Source: Pseudaminobacter soli (ex Zhang et al. 2022) (lineage in GTDB: Bacteria > Pseudomonadota > Alphaproteobacteria > Rhizobiales > Rhizobiaceae). Taken from it: DNA of 64,000 nucleotides. A model generated the notes under the pieces. That model was not told where the DNA came from. It searched no databases and saw only the letters and a program-made list of their open reading frames with translations. Shown here piece after piece: positions 17,106 to 25,762 of this stretch. Positions within the stretch are counted from its first letter, which is position 1; every line of letters starts with the position of its first letter. The stretch covers positions 1 through 64,000 of the forward strand of contig NZ_JABVCF010000005.1 in the NCBI RefSeq assembly GCF_014595955.1. Direction: 5' to 3'. Made by a program: the position numbers and the translations under genes.

Positions 17106-18362
17106 ATGAAAGTTCCGCTCTTTGCTGCTTTGGCCACAACCGCGATCTTGACGTGTCCGGCAGCGACATATGCACAGTCAGACAATCTGAAGACGCTGAA
17201 AGAATTTCACATAACCCCACCTGGAGAATGGCCGACAGTCCCCCAAACCGGACCGCAGGCCGACAAGGTCAGGCAAATCCTGAAGAAGATCAAGGTTCCG
17301 CAAGGATTTCACATTGAACTCTATGCGCTCGTGCCGGATGCGCGGCACATGGCTGTCGGGCCGCAGGGGGTTGTGACGATTGTCGGCACGCGAAAGTCGA
17401 AGGTTTATGCCGTCACGGACCGCACCCGCAGCGGCGTCGGCGACGAGGTGAAGGAATTCGCGCCGACATTGCCCAAACGGCTCCCGAACGGGCCCTGCTT
17501 CTCGAAGGACGGATTTCTCTACATTGTCGAGCAGAACCGTATTCTGAGTTATCCGGCAGCCGAGTTCTTCTATGAGAGCCCGGACGTCGCGGTGGGCGAG
17601 GTCGTGCCGGAGGGGCAACTGATCCCGAAGGAGGAAGAGAGCTTCAATCACACGGCCCGCCAGTGCCGCGTAGGGCCGGACAACAAGCTTTATGTCGAAC
17701 TCGGCCAACCCTATAACGTGCCGCCCAAGGAGAAGTTGGCGCTCTATGAAAAGTTCGGGATGGGCGGCATCATCCGAATGAACCAGGACGGAAAGGAGCG
17801 CGAGGTCTATGCAATGGGCATGCGCAATCCCACCGGAATGGACTTCAATCCGAAGGACAATTCGCTTTGGTCGAATGACAATCAGGTCGACGGCATGGGC
17901 GAGGACATTCCTCCGGGCGAAATGAACCGCGTCGAGAAGAAGGGCGAGAATTTCGGCTTCCCGTGGTATGGCGGCGGCCATGTGCGGACGAATGAGTACA
18001 AGGACGAGGAACCGCCGGCGGACGTTGTTTTCCCCGAAGTCGAGCAGGTTGCGCATGCGGCCGACCTCGGATTGACGTTCTATACGGGCGACATGTTCCC
18101 GGCCGAATATAAGGGCGCGATCTTCTCCACCCAACACGGTTCCTGGAACCGCACCGTGCCGGTTGGCGCGCGTGTGATGGTGACGTTCCTCAAGGAAGAC
18201 GGCCACGCGGCGGGACCCTCGAAGCCCTTCGCCGAGGGATGGAACGACAATGGCCACTATCTCGGGCGGCCGGTGGACGTCGAGCAATATTGGGACGGTT
18301 CCCTGCTTGTTTCGGACGATCTGGTTGGGGCCGTCTATCGGATCTGGTACGATGGCAAGTGA
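17106..18362 (+). CDS. Exported PQQ-dependent sugar-dehydrogenase-like protein (sorbosone/soluble glucose dehydrogenase fold)
   Basis: A 418-residue protein with a signal peptide (PLFAALATTAILTCPAATYA-QS). The mature part is a six-bladed propeller-type dehydrogenase: VPQGFHIELYALVPDARHMA, VYAMGMRNPTGMDFNP, LWSNDNQVDGMGEDIPPGEM, NFGFPWYGGGHVRTNEY and ISTQHGSWNRTVPVG-like blade motifs (here IFSTQHGSWNRTVPVG). The 'R-NPxG-D-P' and 'D-GWP/FPWYG' motifs are typical of PQQ-binding soluble glucose/sorbosone dehydrogenases. It probably oxidises a sugar or alcohol in the periplasm and passes electrons to the cytochrome c encoded next. No PQQ synthesis genes lie in the window. The start was taken at ATG 17106 behind GGGAGG. 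Confidence 0.8.
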   Translation: MKVPLFAALATTAILTCPAATYAQSDNLKTLKEFHITPPGEWPTVPQTGPQADKVRQILKKIKVPQGFHIELYALVPDARHMAVGPQGVVTIVGTRKSKVYAVTDRTRSGVGDEVKEFAPTLPKRLPNGPCFSKDGFLYIVEQNRILSYPAAEFFYESPDVAVGEVVPEGQLIPKEEESFNHTARQCRVGPDNKLYVELGQPYNVPPKEKLALYEKFGMGGIIRMNQDGKEREVYAMGMRNPTGMDFNPKDNSLWSNDNQVDGMGEDIPPGEMNRVEKKGENFGFPWYGGGHVRTNEYKDEEPPADVVFPEVEQVAHAADLGLTFYTGDMFPAEYKGAIFSTQHGSWNRTVPVGARVMVTFLKEDGHAAGPSKPFAEGWNDNGHYLGRPVDVEQYWDGSLLVSDDLVGAVYRIWYDGK

Positions 18363-18381
18363 TATCCGAGGCGTGATTTCG

Positions 18382-18415
18382 AGAAACGGTTCCGGCCTTG
18401 GCCGGAACCGTTTCT
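18382..18415 (+). terminator. Perfect long hairpin between dehydrogenase and cytochrome genes
   Basis: AGAAACGGTTCCGGCC and GGCCGGAACCGTTTCT form a perfect 16-base-pair stem separated by TT. It stands between the PQQ-type dehydrogenase (stop 18362) and the cytochrome c gene (ATG 18447). It may end part of the transcripts or protect the 3' end of the upstream message so that the dehydrogenase is made in excess of the cytochrome. Confidence 0.6.
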
Positions 18416-18446
18416 GTCAGCCCATCTGCGATCCGGGGAGATTTCA

Positions 18447-18800
18447 ATGATTTCTCTACGGGCACGTCCAGCGATCCTTGTCGCGGCTCCCCTGGCGCTC
18501 CTCTTGGTATCGTCTGCTCCCGTCGGCGCGGCCGGCGGCGTGCTGGCGGGACGAAAGAAGGCGCAGCAGTGTGAAACTTGCCACGGGCTCGACGGGCTGG
18601 CGAAAATCGCGGAGGCTCCGAACATCGCCGGCCAGAACGAGCAATATTTGATCAAGCAGCTTCTGGCGTTCAAATCCGGCGCGCTCAAGAGCGAAATGAT
18701 GTCGATCGTCGCGCAGGCACTGTCGGAGAGCGACATTGAGGATCTTGCCGCCTACTACGCCGCCATCGAGATCAAGGTCGGCAAGATCCCGGGCCAATAG
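18447..18800 (+). CDS. Exported class I cytochrome c
   Basis: A 117-residue protein with a signal peptide (AILVAAPLALLLVSSAPVGA-AG) and one haem attachment motif CETCH (around residues 42-46). A distal methionine ligand candidate lies in KSEMMSIVAQALSESDIEDL, near residue 90. It is a small periplasmic electron carrier. Position directly after the PQQ-type dehydrogenase suggests it is the electron acceptor of that enzyme. Start ATG 18447 follows GGGGAGATTTCA. Confidence 0.85.
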   Translation: MISLRARPAILVAAPLALLLVSSAPVGAAGGVLAGRKKAQQCETCHGLDGLAKIAEAPNIAGQNEQYLIKQLLAFKSGALKSEMMSIVAQALSESDIEDLAAYYAAIEIKVGKIPGQ

Positions 18801-19102
18801 GAATGACGGAGTTCGGCCGCTTGCGCGATGCAAGTTGGGGGCAAACGCGACATGCTTTAGACTTTCCGGAACATGCAGATGATCCGGCTTGAGGCACCGC
18901 TACTCACCGACCGGGCCAGGCTTTTTAACCGACTCGGAGAACCCGAAATTATGCAAAGCTTGTGGGTCGGGGCTCGTTAACGGCCATTCCAAGAATTCCG
19001 GCAGCCAATCTCGGCGAGCTTCTGCAATTCTCGGTCCCTTCTGTCATCACGGAGAATCCCAGAGTCCACAGGGCCTTGCCTGACTTCGATGTCCCCTTGA
19101 CC
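18801..19102. other. Intergenic region between cytochrome c and the minus-strand catabolic operon
   Basis: No intact gene. A possible weak copy of the dispersed repeat (CTTGCGCGATGCAAGTTGGG GGCA, near 18822-18845) and a short acetyltransferase-like fragment (18873-18980) lie here. No clear terminator for the minus-strand operon was found. Confidence 0.4.
18873..18980 (+). pseudogene. Possible N-terminal remnant of a GNAT acetyltransferase
   Basis: Encodes 35 codons, MQMIRLEAPLLTDRARLFNR, then LGEPEIMQSLWVGAR and a stop. The form 'IRLETpRL..R......LFrlLGdPEvM' is the first strand and helix of RimJ/RimL-type N-acetyltransferases. Nothing downstream continues the fold. It is short and the match is from memory, so the call is weak. 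Confidence 0.3.
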
Positions 19103-21061
19103 TCAGATCAGGCGTCCGACTTTGAGGCCGTCGAGCACGGCTTCCTCGGCCGTGCGCGGGGTCAGCGCATCGCCGATGACGTGAACCTCGCCCGCAAATC
19201 CCTCCAGTTCCGCTTCGAGTTCGGCCACGCGGTCGTGTCCCTGGGAGACGACCAGCGTCTCGATTCCCTCGAAGATGATTGGCTCGCCCGAGGCGCAGTG
19301 CTCCATGTAGATGGTCGAGCCGTCAGCGCCGTAGAGGCGCGCATAGGCGACGACGTGGACGCCCAGGCGATGGAGGTTGGCCATCATCGTGTCGCGCACA
19401 TAGCCGTGGATGGTCTCGCCGGCGAAGAGGCCTTCCACGCAGAGTGTGACGTTGCAGCCGTCGCGTGCCAGCTTCTCGGCGACGCCGAGGCCGATCCAGT
19501 CGGCCTTCCAGTCGGCGATCAGAACGTTCGCGCCGACATTCGCCTGCCCGGCCAGCACCTGCCACGCATCGACGACATGGGTGTCCTCGCCGCCCTCGAT
19601 GAGCGGTCGGCGCGGCTTGCCGCCGGTGGCGATGACCACTGCCTCGGCGCCTTCGGCCTCCACCAGCGCGCGCGTCACCGGCGAATTGCGCTTCACGGTG
19701 ACCCCGGCAAGCTCCATTTCGCGGGCAAGATTGGTGACGATGCCGCCGAACTCGGCCCGTCCTGGCAGCAGTTGCGCCAGCTTCGCCTGACCGCCGAGTT
19801 GGGCCGCAGCCTCATGCAGGACGACTTCATGGCCGCGCGCGGCCAATACCGCGGCAGCCTTCATGCCAGCCGGGCCTCCGCCGGCGACGATGATGCGCTT
19901 GCGCCGTGCCGCCGGCGTCTTGATGCCAAGCGTCAGCTCGCGGCCGGTCTCCGGATGCTGGATGCAAGAGATCGGATAGCCTTTGTGGAAGTGCCCGATG
20001 CATGCCTGGTTGCAGGCGATGCAGGCGCGGATGTCGTCGACCCGGCCCGCGGCCGCCTTGGCGGGCATCTCGGGATCGCAGATCATGGCGCGGGTCATGC
20101 CGCACATGTCCGCCTGTCCGGAGGCGAGCACCTGTTCGGCGGTCTGCGGCTGGTTGATGCGCCCGGCGACGAAGACCGGTTTGGTGACGATTTGCTTCAG
20201 CGCGGCGGAAAAGGGGGCCGAATAGCCGTTGGGAAAATACATCGGCGGCACGATGTGCACGGCGCCCTTCAGCGATGCCGAGGTGCCTGCAACCACGTTG
20301 AAGTAGTCGATGACGCCGTCCTGATCGAGCATCTGGCAGAAGGTCAGCGCCTCGCCGGTGTCGAGCGTCTGGCTGTCGTGCTCCTCGCCGGTGATCCTGA
20401 GGCCGACCACGAATTCCGGCGAGGTTTTGCTACGGATGTCGTCGGCGATCTCACGCAGGAAGCGCAGCCGGTTCTCGACGCTGCCGCCATACTCGTCGTC
20501 CCGGCGATTGACGTTGGGGTTGAGGAACTGGGCGGGCAGATAGCCGTGGCTGGCGACGATCTCGCAGCCGTCGAACCCGGCCTGCATCAGCCTTGCAGCC
20601 GCATCGCCATAGCCGGAGACGATCTCGCGGATCATCCTCAGCGACATCGGCACCGGCATCACATGGAAGCGCGAATTCGGCACGGCCGAGGGCGCATAGG
20701 CGACGGGCGCGGTCCCGTCCTGCGTCTCCATGATCTCGCGCCCCGGGTGGAACAACTGGCCGCAGATCTTTGCGCCGTGCCGGTGAACGGCGTCCGCCAG
20801 CGCCCGGTAGCCGGGGATCGCATCGTCCGACGTCGCCATCAACACATGCGAGGTGTAGCGCGCGGTCTCGTGCACGCCCGACACCTGGACGACGATCAGC
20901 CCCGCGCCGCCCTTGGCCCGCGCCTCCTGATAGGCGATCAGCCGCTCCGTCACATGCCCGTCATGGGCCATGACCGTGTCATGGCCGGTCGACAGGATGC
21001 GGTTCTTGACTTCCATGCCGCCGATCCGGAGCGGCGAGAAGAGATGCGGGAAGACGGTCAC
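19103..21061 (-). CDS. OYE-fold/FeS/FAD oxidoreductase of the trimethylamine (dimethylamine) dehydrogenase family
   Basis: A 652-residue three-domain enzyme. Residues 1-330 are an old-yellow-enzyme barrel (FSPLRIGGMEVKNRILSTGH; SHGYLPAQFLNPNVNRRDDE). Next come the iron-sulfur cysteines Cys347, Cys350, Cys354 and Cys366 (CIACNQACIG...SCIQHP), then an FAD/NAD part with RIIVAGGGPAGMKAAAVLA at about residues 389-407. This is the layout of trimethylamine and dimethylamine dehydrogenases, 2,4-dienoyl-CoA reductase and the rhizobial N-methylproline demethylase (StcD-type) group. In an operon with an amine-oxidase-like flavoprotein, an N-demethylation role fits best. GTG start at 21061, with GAGG in front; it begins seven bases after the cupin gene stop. 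Confidence 0.8.
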   Translation of the reverse strand: MTVFPHLFSPLRIGGMEVKNRILSTGHDTVMAHDGHVTERLIAYQEARAKGGAGLIVVQVSGVHETARYTSHVLMATSDDAIPGYRALADAVHRHGAKICGQLFHPGREIMETQDGTAPVAYAPSAVPNSRFHVMPVPMSLRMIREIVSGYGDAAARLMQAGFDGCEIVASHGYLPAQFLNPNVNRRDDEYGGSVENRLRFLREIADDIRSKTSPEFVVGLRITGEEHDSQTLDTGEALTFCQMLDQDGVIDYFNVVAGTSASLKGAVHIVPPMYFPNGYSAPFSAALKQIVTKPVFVAGRINQPQTAEQVLASGQADMCGMTRAMICDPEMPAKAAAGRVDDIRACIACNQACIGHFHKGYPISCIQHPETGRELTLGIKTPAARRKRIIVAGGGPAGMKAAAVLAARGHEVVLHEAAAQLGGQAKLAQLLPGRAEFGGIVTNLAREMELAGVTVKRNSPVTRALVEAEGAEAVVIATGGKPRRPLIEGGEDTHVVDAWQVLAGQANVGANVLIADWKADWIGLGVAEKLARDGCNVTLCVEGLFAGETIHGYVRDTMMANLHRLGVHVVAYARLYGADGSTIYMEHCASGEPIIFEGIETLVVSQGHDRVAELEAELEGFAGEVHVIGDALTPRTAEEAVLDGLKVGRLI

Positions 21062-21067
21062 GGGGCC

Positions 21068-21451
21068 TCACAGCTGATGGCGGGATTTCCAGTCGACGGG
21101 GCTGAGCGCATAGAATACCTTCGCGCCGTCGCCCTCGTAGCGCAGCGGCGTGCCTTCGGGTAGCCAGATCACATCACCGGGGCCGGCCTCGATCGTCCTG
21201 TTCTCGCTGCCGCCGAGGCGCAGGCGGAAGGTCCCTTCCAGGACGACGATCAGTTCGTCGTAAAGCACCGTCCACTCAATCGAGCACTTGTCGAAGGTCG
21301 CCACCCCGCCACCCATGCTGGACGACAGTTCGGGTCCGACGAGCCGCGCGATCTTTGCCTCACCGGGAGGGCCGCCATAGGGCTCGAACTGCATCTCGCG
21401 GGACGGAAAGTGCTTTGCGCCTGACATGATGATGCTCCGATTTGGGTTCAT
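21068..21451 (-). CDS. EutQ-like cupin protein
   Basis: A 127-residue single-domain cupin, similar to the C-terminal cupin of EutQ, with YDELIVVLEGTFRLRLGG, then IEAGPGDVIWLPEGTPLRYE. The cupin 1 motif lacks the usual HxH histidines (here YDELIVVLEG), as in other EutQ-type proteins. No catalytic role can be read off. The ATG at 21451 overlaps the stop of the FAD oxidoreductase gene (ATGA), which suggests translational coupling; an internal ATG at 21427 (MSGAKHF) is a possible alternative. It lies inside an amine catabolism operon. Confidence 0.7.
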   Translation of the reverse strand: MNPNRSIIMSGAKHFPSREMQFEPYGGPPGEAKIARLVGPELSSSMGGGVATFDKCSIEWTVLYDELIVVLEGTFRLRLGGSENRTIEAGPGDVIWLPEGTPLRYEGDGAKVFYALSPVDWKSRHQL

Positions 21452-22743
21452 GTTCTCGCCTCAAGGCCGTCCAGTACTCGATACCATTGGCTGAGCGTGA
21501 ATACGGCTAGCTTGCGAAATGCATGAAGCGGAATGGGCTGCGGCGCCGTAACGGGGAAGGGGATCTCCTCCGGTTGCGCGCCAGACGCGAGCCGCGCCAG
21601 AAGCCTGCCAATCACAGTGCAGGCCGCAACGCCGCGGCCATTGCATCCGAGTGCAGCATAAAGATTCGGCGCGAGCACATGCATGTGCGGCATCGTATCC
21701 TTGGTGATGGCGACCTTTCCGCTCCACACGAATTCCAGGGGCATCCCTGCAGCCTGCGGGAAAATGCGCGCGATCGCGGCCTTCAGCGTGCGAGCATCCT
21801 CGAATCGTGGAGCGTCATCCACTGGAGAGCGCCCGCCCATCACCAGCCGACCTTCATGATCGAGCCGGAAATAAAGAAGAAGGCGCCTAGTGTCGGCGAC
21901 GCCCTGTTCTCCGGGCAGGATCGTATCGCGGATGGATACGGGCAACGGCCTGGTCGCCGTCTGGAAACTGGCGACCGGGATCACCGTGCGTCGCAAACCG
22001 GGCCACAGCTTGTCCGTGTAGGCATTCGTCGCCAGGATGACGCGGGCTGCGCGAACGCGGCCGCCAGCAGCCTCGATTTCCCAAGAGTCGCCGCTACGTC
22101 GCAGCGCCTGGACGGGGGACCGGGAGACTATCTCCGCACCTTCCTGGATTGCGGCTTTCGCCAGCCCACGCGCATAGGAGAGCGGCTGGAGCACGCCGCC
22201 GCGCGGGTCGAACCAGCCGCCATAGTAGGCGTCGTTGCTCGATCCGATCAGAGCGGCCATTTCTGTTTGATCAAGAAGCCGGGCCCCTACGCCATGTGCC
22301 GCCCATTGACGGCAGCGGGGCATGACGATCTCCTCAAATACCTTCTTGCCGTGGGCGCCCTGGATCCAGCCGCCGCGTCGTGCGTGACAGTCGATGCCAT
22401 ATCGCTCAATCAGCGAGAACACGAGATCAGCGCTGCCGCCGAACTCGTCCGCCATCCGCGATCCGAGATCCTGACCCAAGGCCGCATTCAGCTTTTCCGG
22501 ATCGTGCTTGAGACCCGCGATTATCTGTCCGCCGTTGCGGCCGGATGCGCCCCAGCCTGGTTCTGAGGCTTCAAGCACAACGACTTTTTGGCCCGCCTGG
22601 GCGAGATGCAGGGCCGCGCTCAGGCCGGTATACCCCGCGCCCACAACTGCGACATCAGCGGCGCGGTCGCCATTGAGAGAGGAATTGGAAGGTGAAGGAA
22701 TCGCTGTGGCGGCCCACAGACTCGCCGGCAGGGGCTGAACCAT
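21448..22743 (-). CDS. FAD-dependent amine oxidoreductase (PuuB/DAO family)
   Basis: A 431-residue protein with N-terminal FAD-binding VAVVGAGYTGLSAALHLAQ (about residues 32-50), followed by SEPGWGASGRNGGQI, the conserved GxGASGRNGG block of the D-amino-acid-oxidase fold as in gamma-glutamylputrescine oxidase and glycine oxidase. Near the C-terminus LYAALGCNGRGVAACTVIG is the second flavin-contact region. It should oxidise a C-N bond of an imported amine. It directly follows the binding-protein gene of a polyamine-type ABC importer, which suggests that the transporter feeds this enzyme. Confidence 0.8.
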   Translation of the reverse strand: MVQPLPASLWAATAIPSPSNSSLNGDRAADVAVVGAGYTGLSAALHLAQAGQKVVVLEASEPGWGASGRNGGQIIAGLKHDPEKLNAALGQDLGSRMADEFGGSADLVFSLIERYGIDCHARRGGWIQGAHGKKVFEEIVMPRCRQWAAHGVGARLLDQTEMAALIGSSNDAYYGGWFDPRGGVLQPLSYARGLAKAAIQEGAEIVSRSPVQALRRSGDSWEIEAAGGRVRAARVILATNAYTDKLWPGLRRTVIPVASFQTATRPLPVSIRDTILPGEQGVADTRRLLLYFRLDHEGRLVMGGRSPVDDAPRFEDARTLKAAIARIFPQAAGMPLEFVWSGKVAITKDTMPHMHVLAPNLYAALGCNGRGVAACTVIGRLLARLASGAQPEEIPFPVTAPQPIPLHAFRKLAVFTLSQWYRVLDGLEART

Positions 22744-22777
22744 CTTGTTCGCTTCTCAGCTTGTAATCTTCGCGAAA

Positions 22778-22811
22778 GCGGTCTCCCGCGTCGGAGTGCG
22801 CGGGAGACCGC
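22778..22811 (-). terminator. Perfect hairpin after the binding-protein gene (attenuating or mRNA-protecting)
   Basis: GCGGTCTCCCGCG (22778-22790) pairs perfectly with CGCGGGAGACCGC (22799-22811), loop eight bases. It lies nine bases after the stop of the periplasmic binding protein gene and before the oxidase gene, inside the operon. Such stems commonly lower downstream transcription and raise binding-protein yield. Only a short TTT follows on the minus strand. Confidence 0.6.
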
Positions 22812-22819
22812 TCAACGGT

Positions 22820-23875
22820 TTATTGCAGCATCAGCTGATTCCACTGCTCTTCGTATTCGAGCATATATTTGCGAGCGTCACTCTCGCTAATGATCAGCAT
22901 TTCCTTCAGATTCTCCGGCGTCATGACCAGGATCTTCCTGGTTTCGGCATCGGCGTCCGAGGTGACCGAGCCGAGCACTGGCCCATAGGTCTTCAGATCG
23001 AGGAGCTTGGCCTGTTGCTCGGGTGCGAGGCTGAAATCGATCAGCTCATGTGCGAGTTCGGCATAGGGCGAGCCCTTCGGAATCACGAACCAGTTCGCCC
23101 AGGCGATGCCGTCCTTGAAGGTGTATCCGACCGGAGCGCCTTCCTGGCTCGCGGCAAGGACGCGACCGCTCCACGCCGACGAAAGGGCGAGCTCTCCTGA
23201 GGACAGGAGCTGGGGTGGCTGCGCTCCGCTTCCCCACCAGACCGTGACGCTGGATTTGATCTCCTTGATCTTGCCGAGCGCCATCTCTGCCTTCTCCGGG
23301 GTCAGCGGATAGATTTCCTCGCGCTTCACGCCGGCAGCGAGCAGGGCTGCTTCGTAGTTGTAATAGAAATACTTGTAGAGGCCGCGCGGTCCAGGGAAGC
23401 GCTTGACGTCCCAGAAATCGGCCCAGCTTTCCGGGCCGCCGTCAGGGAATGAGGACGTCGACCAGGCCATGACCGTGGCGCCGGTTGATGTGGCAATTCC
23501 GTAGGGTGCGACCCAGCCTTTCTCCAGATTGGCGGCATTCGGAATCTTCGAGAGATCGAGTTTCTCGAGAAAGCCTTCTTCATCGCCCTGCCGGACCGTA
23601 CGGCCGCCGACGTCGACGAGATCCCATTCGACCGCACCAGCCTCGACCATGGCCTTGATCTTGGCCGTCTCGGTCGGGGAAGTGTTGACGATCTGAATGC
23701 CCTTCAGCTCCGCGAACGGGTCCGTGAAGGCGGATTTCTCCGCGTCGGAAAGAGCTCCGCCGAAAGATGTGAACGTGAAAGGACGGTTCTGCGCGCGCCC
23801 TAGGCGGGGAAACGCGCTCACGCCCGCGACCAGCGCTCCGGCCGCAACTGATAATAGAAATGTACGTCTGTGCAT
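22820..23875 (-). CDS. PotD-type periplasmic substrate-binding protein of an ABC importer
   Basis: A 351-residue exported protein with a signal peptide (MHRRTFLLSVAAGALVAGVS, cleavage after GRA-QN), possibly Tat-like because of the RR pair. The mature part begins FTFTSFGGALSDAEKSAF and includes IPNAANLEKGWVAPYGIATS and EYEEQWNQLMLQ at the end, as in PotD/PotF-like binding proteins. It captures a small cationic or amine-like solute in the periplasm. The start at 23875 was chosen because the signal peptide begins there, behind GGAGGAAGAAG. The ligand is not decided by the sequence. Confidence 0.8.
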   Translation of the reverse strand: MHRRTFLLSVAAGALVAGVSAFPRLGRAQNRPFTFTSFGGALSDAEKSAFTDPFAELKGIQIVNTSPTETAKIKAMVEAGAVEWDLVDVGGRTVRQGDEEGFLEKLDLSKIPNAANLEKGWVAPYGIATSTGATVMAWSTSSFPDGGPESWADFWDVKRFPGPRGLYKYFYYNYEAALLAAGVKREEIYPLTPEKAEMALGKIKEIKSSVTVWWGSGAQPPQLLSSGELALSSAWSGRVLAASQEGAPVGYTFKDGIAWANWFVIPKGSPYAELAHELIDFSLAPEQQAKLLDLKTYGPVLGSVTSDADAETRKILVMTPENLKEMLIISESDARKYMLEYEEQWNQLMLQ

Positions 23876-23894
23876 AGGTCTTCTTCCTCCTTCT

Positions 23895-24965
23895 TTAGTT
23901 TTCCGGAACCACACGGGCATGACCTGGATCCCAGGAAAGGGACACCTTCATTCCCGTTCGAAGCGAACGATCCGTTATCCGTCGCGCCGTAAGAACCTGG
24001 CCGCTTTCCAGCGCAAGGCCGTACTGGCTCAGTTCTCCGAGATAGACTGCCTCGATGATTTCGGCCGGAACGCCGTCATCGGTTTCGTTGAGAAGCAAAT
24101 GTTCGGGGCGCAGCAGCAACCGGGCAGTTTGGCCAGCTTCCACCCCGGGTGCGGCGGGAGCCACAATCGTTCGTCGGAAGGCTTCGACCTCAGTCGTCGC
24201 CTTGCCTTCTGCCACGGCGTTTACTTTGACCGGGAGTAGGTTCGATTCTCCGATGAAGCCGGCAACAAACGCATTCGCCGGCCTGTCATAGATATCGTCG
24301 ACGGTCCCGAGCTGCTGTATGCGGCCCTGGTCCATCACAGCGATCCGGTCGGAGAGGACGAGCGCTTCCTCCTGATCGTGCGTGACATAAATCGTCGTGC
24401 GGCCGTGCTCCTGATGCAGTCGGCGCAATTCAAGTTGGACGGTACGGCGCAACTGCTTGTCCAGAGCACTGAGTGGCTCGTCCATAAGCAGAACGTCGGG
24501 CTCTATGACCAAGGCCCTGGCGAGCGCAACCCGCTGCTGCTGGCCGCCGGACATCTTTTGGATCGGCCGATCTGCGTATCCTTCGAGCCGCATGAGCGAG
24601 AGAACCTCCGACACGCGGCGCGTGCTTTCTGCCTTTGAGACACCTCGCACGGCAAGGCCATATCCGATGTTCTGGCCAACCGTCATGTGAGGAAACAAGG
24701 CGTAGCTCTGGAAGACCATGCCGATGTTTCGCTGCCGCGCGGGAAGACGTGTCACGTCGCGCGAGCCGATCTCGATCGTGCCCGACATCGGTTCGAGATA
24801 ACCGGCGATCAAGTTCAGCAGGGTCGTCTTGCCGGAGCCCGAGGGACCGAGCAGCGTCAGGAATTCCCCGGCGGCGACGGTGAGATCCGTCGGCGTCAGC
24901 GCGGTATATTTTCCATAGCGCTTTGAAACGCCCTCTAGCCGAAGGGGCAGTCCTGTATTCTTCAT
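23895..24965 (-). CDS. PotA-type ABC transporter ATP-binding protein
   Basis: A 356-residue ATPase with Walker A GPSGSGKTT, Q-loop VFQSYALFPHMTVGQNIGYG, signature MSGGQQQRVALARAL, Walker B VLLMDEPLSALD and H-loop YVTHDQEEALVLSD. The C-terminal part (from about residue 240) is a TOBE regulatory domain (RLLLRPEHLLL). It drives the PotB/PotC-type permeases encoded next to it. The ATG (24965) overlaps the permease stop by ATGA. Confidence 0.85.
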   Translation of the reverse strand: MKNTGLPLRLEGVSKRYGKYTALTPTDLTVAAGEFLTLLGPSGSGKTTLLNLIAGYLEPMSGTIEIGSRDVTRLPARQRNIGMVFQSYALFPHMTVGQNIGYGLAVRGVSKAESTRRVSEVLSLMRLEGYADRPIQKMSGGQQQRVALARALVIEPDVLLMDEPLSALDKQLRRTVQLELRRLHQEHGRTTIYVTHDQEEALVLSDRIAVMDQGRIQQLGTVDDIYDRPANAFVAGFIGESNLLPVKVNAVAEGKATTEVEAFRRTIVAPAAPGVEAGQTARLLLRPEHLLLNETDDGVPAEIIEAVYLGELSQYGLALESGQVLTARRITDRSLRTGMKVSLSWDPGHARVVPEN

Positions 24966-25762
24966 TTTGTCGGGGTCTCCCTCCCGCTGCTGACAAGTTG
25001 GGCCACTGCAAACAGGACGATTGCCAGAACAATCATCATCGTTGCTGCCACGGCGATCACAGGAGTGAACTCTAGCCGGATCGACTCCCAGATCTTCACG
25101 GGCAGGGTTTTGTTTGAGTAGCCGGCGAGAAAGACGGCCACGACCACCTCGTCGAAGGAGGTGATGAAAGAGAAAACGGCACCGCCGACAATGCCGGGCG
25201 TGATATTCGGCAAGGTGATGGTGCGGAACACCGTCCATGGGCCACCGCCCAGGCCCGACGCGGCTTTCAGCCAGTTTTCGTCGACGCCCCGAAGCGCAAT
25301 GCCGACATTGATGACGACGAAGGGCAGGGCCAGGATCATGTGCCCCAGACTCATGCCGAGGATAGAGCCGCTTAGTCCGACGTCGAGCGCGCTGCGATAG
25401 AGGGCGACCGCAGTCACCACGACAGGCACGATCATCGGTGCAAGGAATAGGGCAGTGATGCCCGCCCGCCAGCGACCTTCGAGTCGGCGTAGGCCGATGG
25501 CGGCGAGCGTCCCGAGGACGACCGCAATGGCCGTTGCGAGGACTGCCACCTGCAGACTGTTGAGCAGAGAGGTCCGCCACTCCGCATCCTCCAGGAAGCG
25601 TTCGTACCACACTCCCGAATAGGCGCGTGGCGGCAGGTAGATGAAACTCGCCTTGTTGAACGATGCCGGCACGACCGCGAGAATCGGCAGGACGAGGAAG
25701 CCGAGGACGAGGCTGGCGGCCGAGTTGCCGCCAATGCGCAGCCACAGGGGCAATTTGCTCAT
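24962..25762 (-). CDS. PotC-type ABC transporter permease
   Basis: A 266-residue inner-membrane protein with about six helices. It carries the permease EAA loop (DENWLKAASGLGGGPWTVFR) and a following ITLPNITPGIVGGAVFSFI, both characteristic of PotC. It pairs with the PotB-like permease to form the channel. It overlaps its neighbours by four bases on both sides. Confidence 0.85.
   Translation of the reverse strand: MSKLPLWLRIGGNSAASLVLGFLVLPILAVVPASFNKASFIYLPPRAYSGVWYERFLEDAEWRTSLLNSLQVAVLATAIAVVLGTLAAIGLRRLEGRWRAGITALFLAPMIVPVVVTAVALYRSALDVGLSGSILGMSLGHMILALPFVVINVGIALRGVDENWLKAASGLGGGPWTVFRTITLPNITPGIVGGAVFSFITSFDEVVVAVFLAGYSNKTLPVKIWESIRLEFTPVIAVAATMMIVLAIVLFAVAQLVSSGRETPTK

Noticed and set aside
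18962-21163. A 733-residue plus-strand frame opposite the TMADH-like gene
   Set aside because: Antisense of a gene with clear iron-sulfur and flavin motifs; no recognisable domain and no suitable start.
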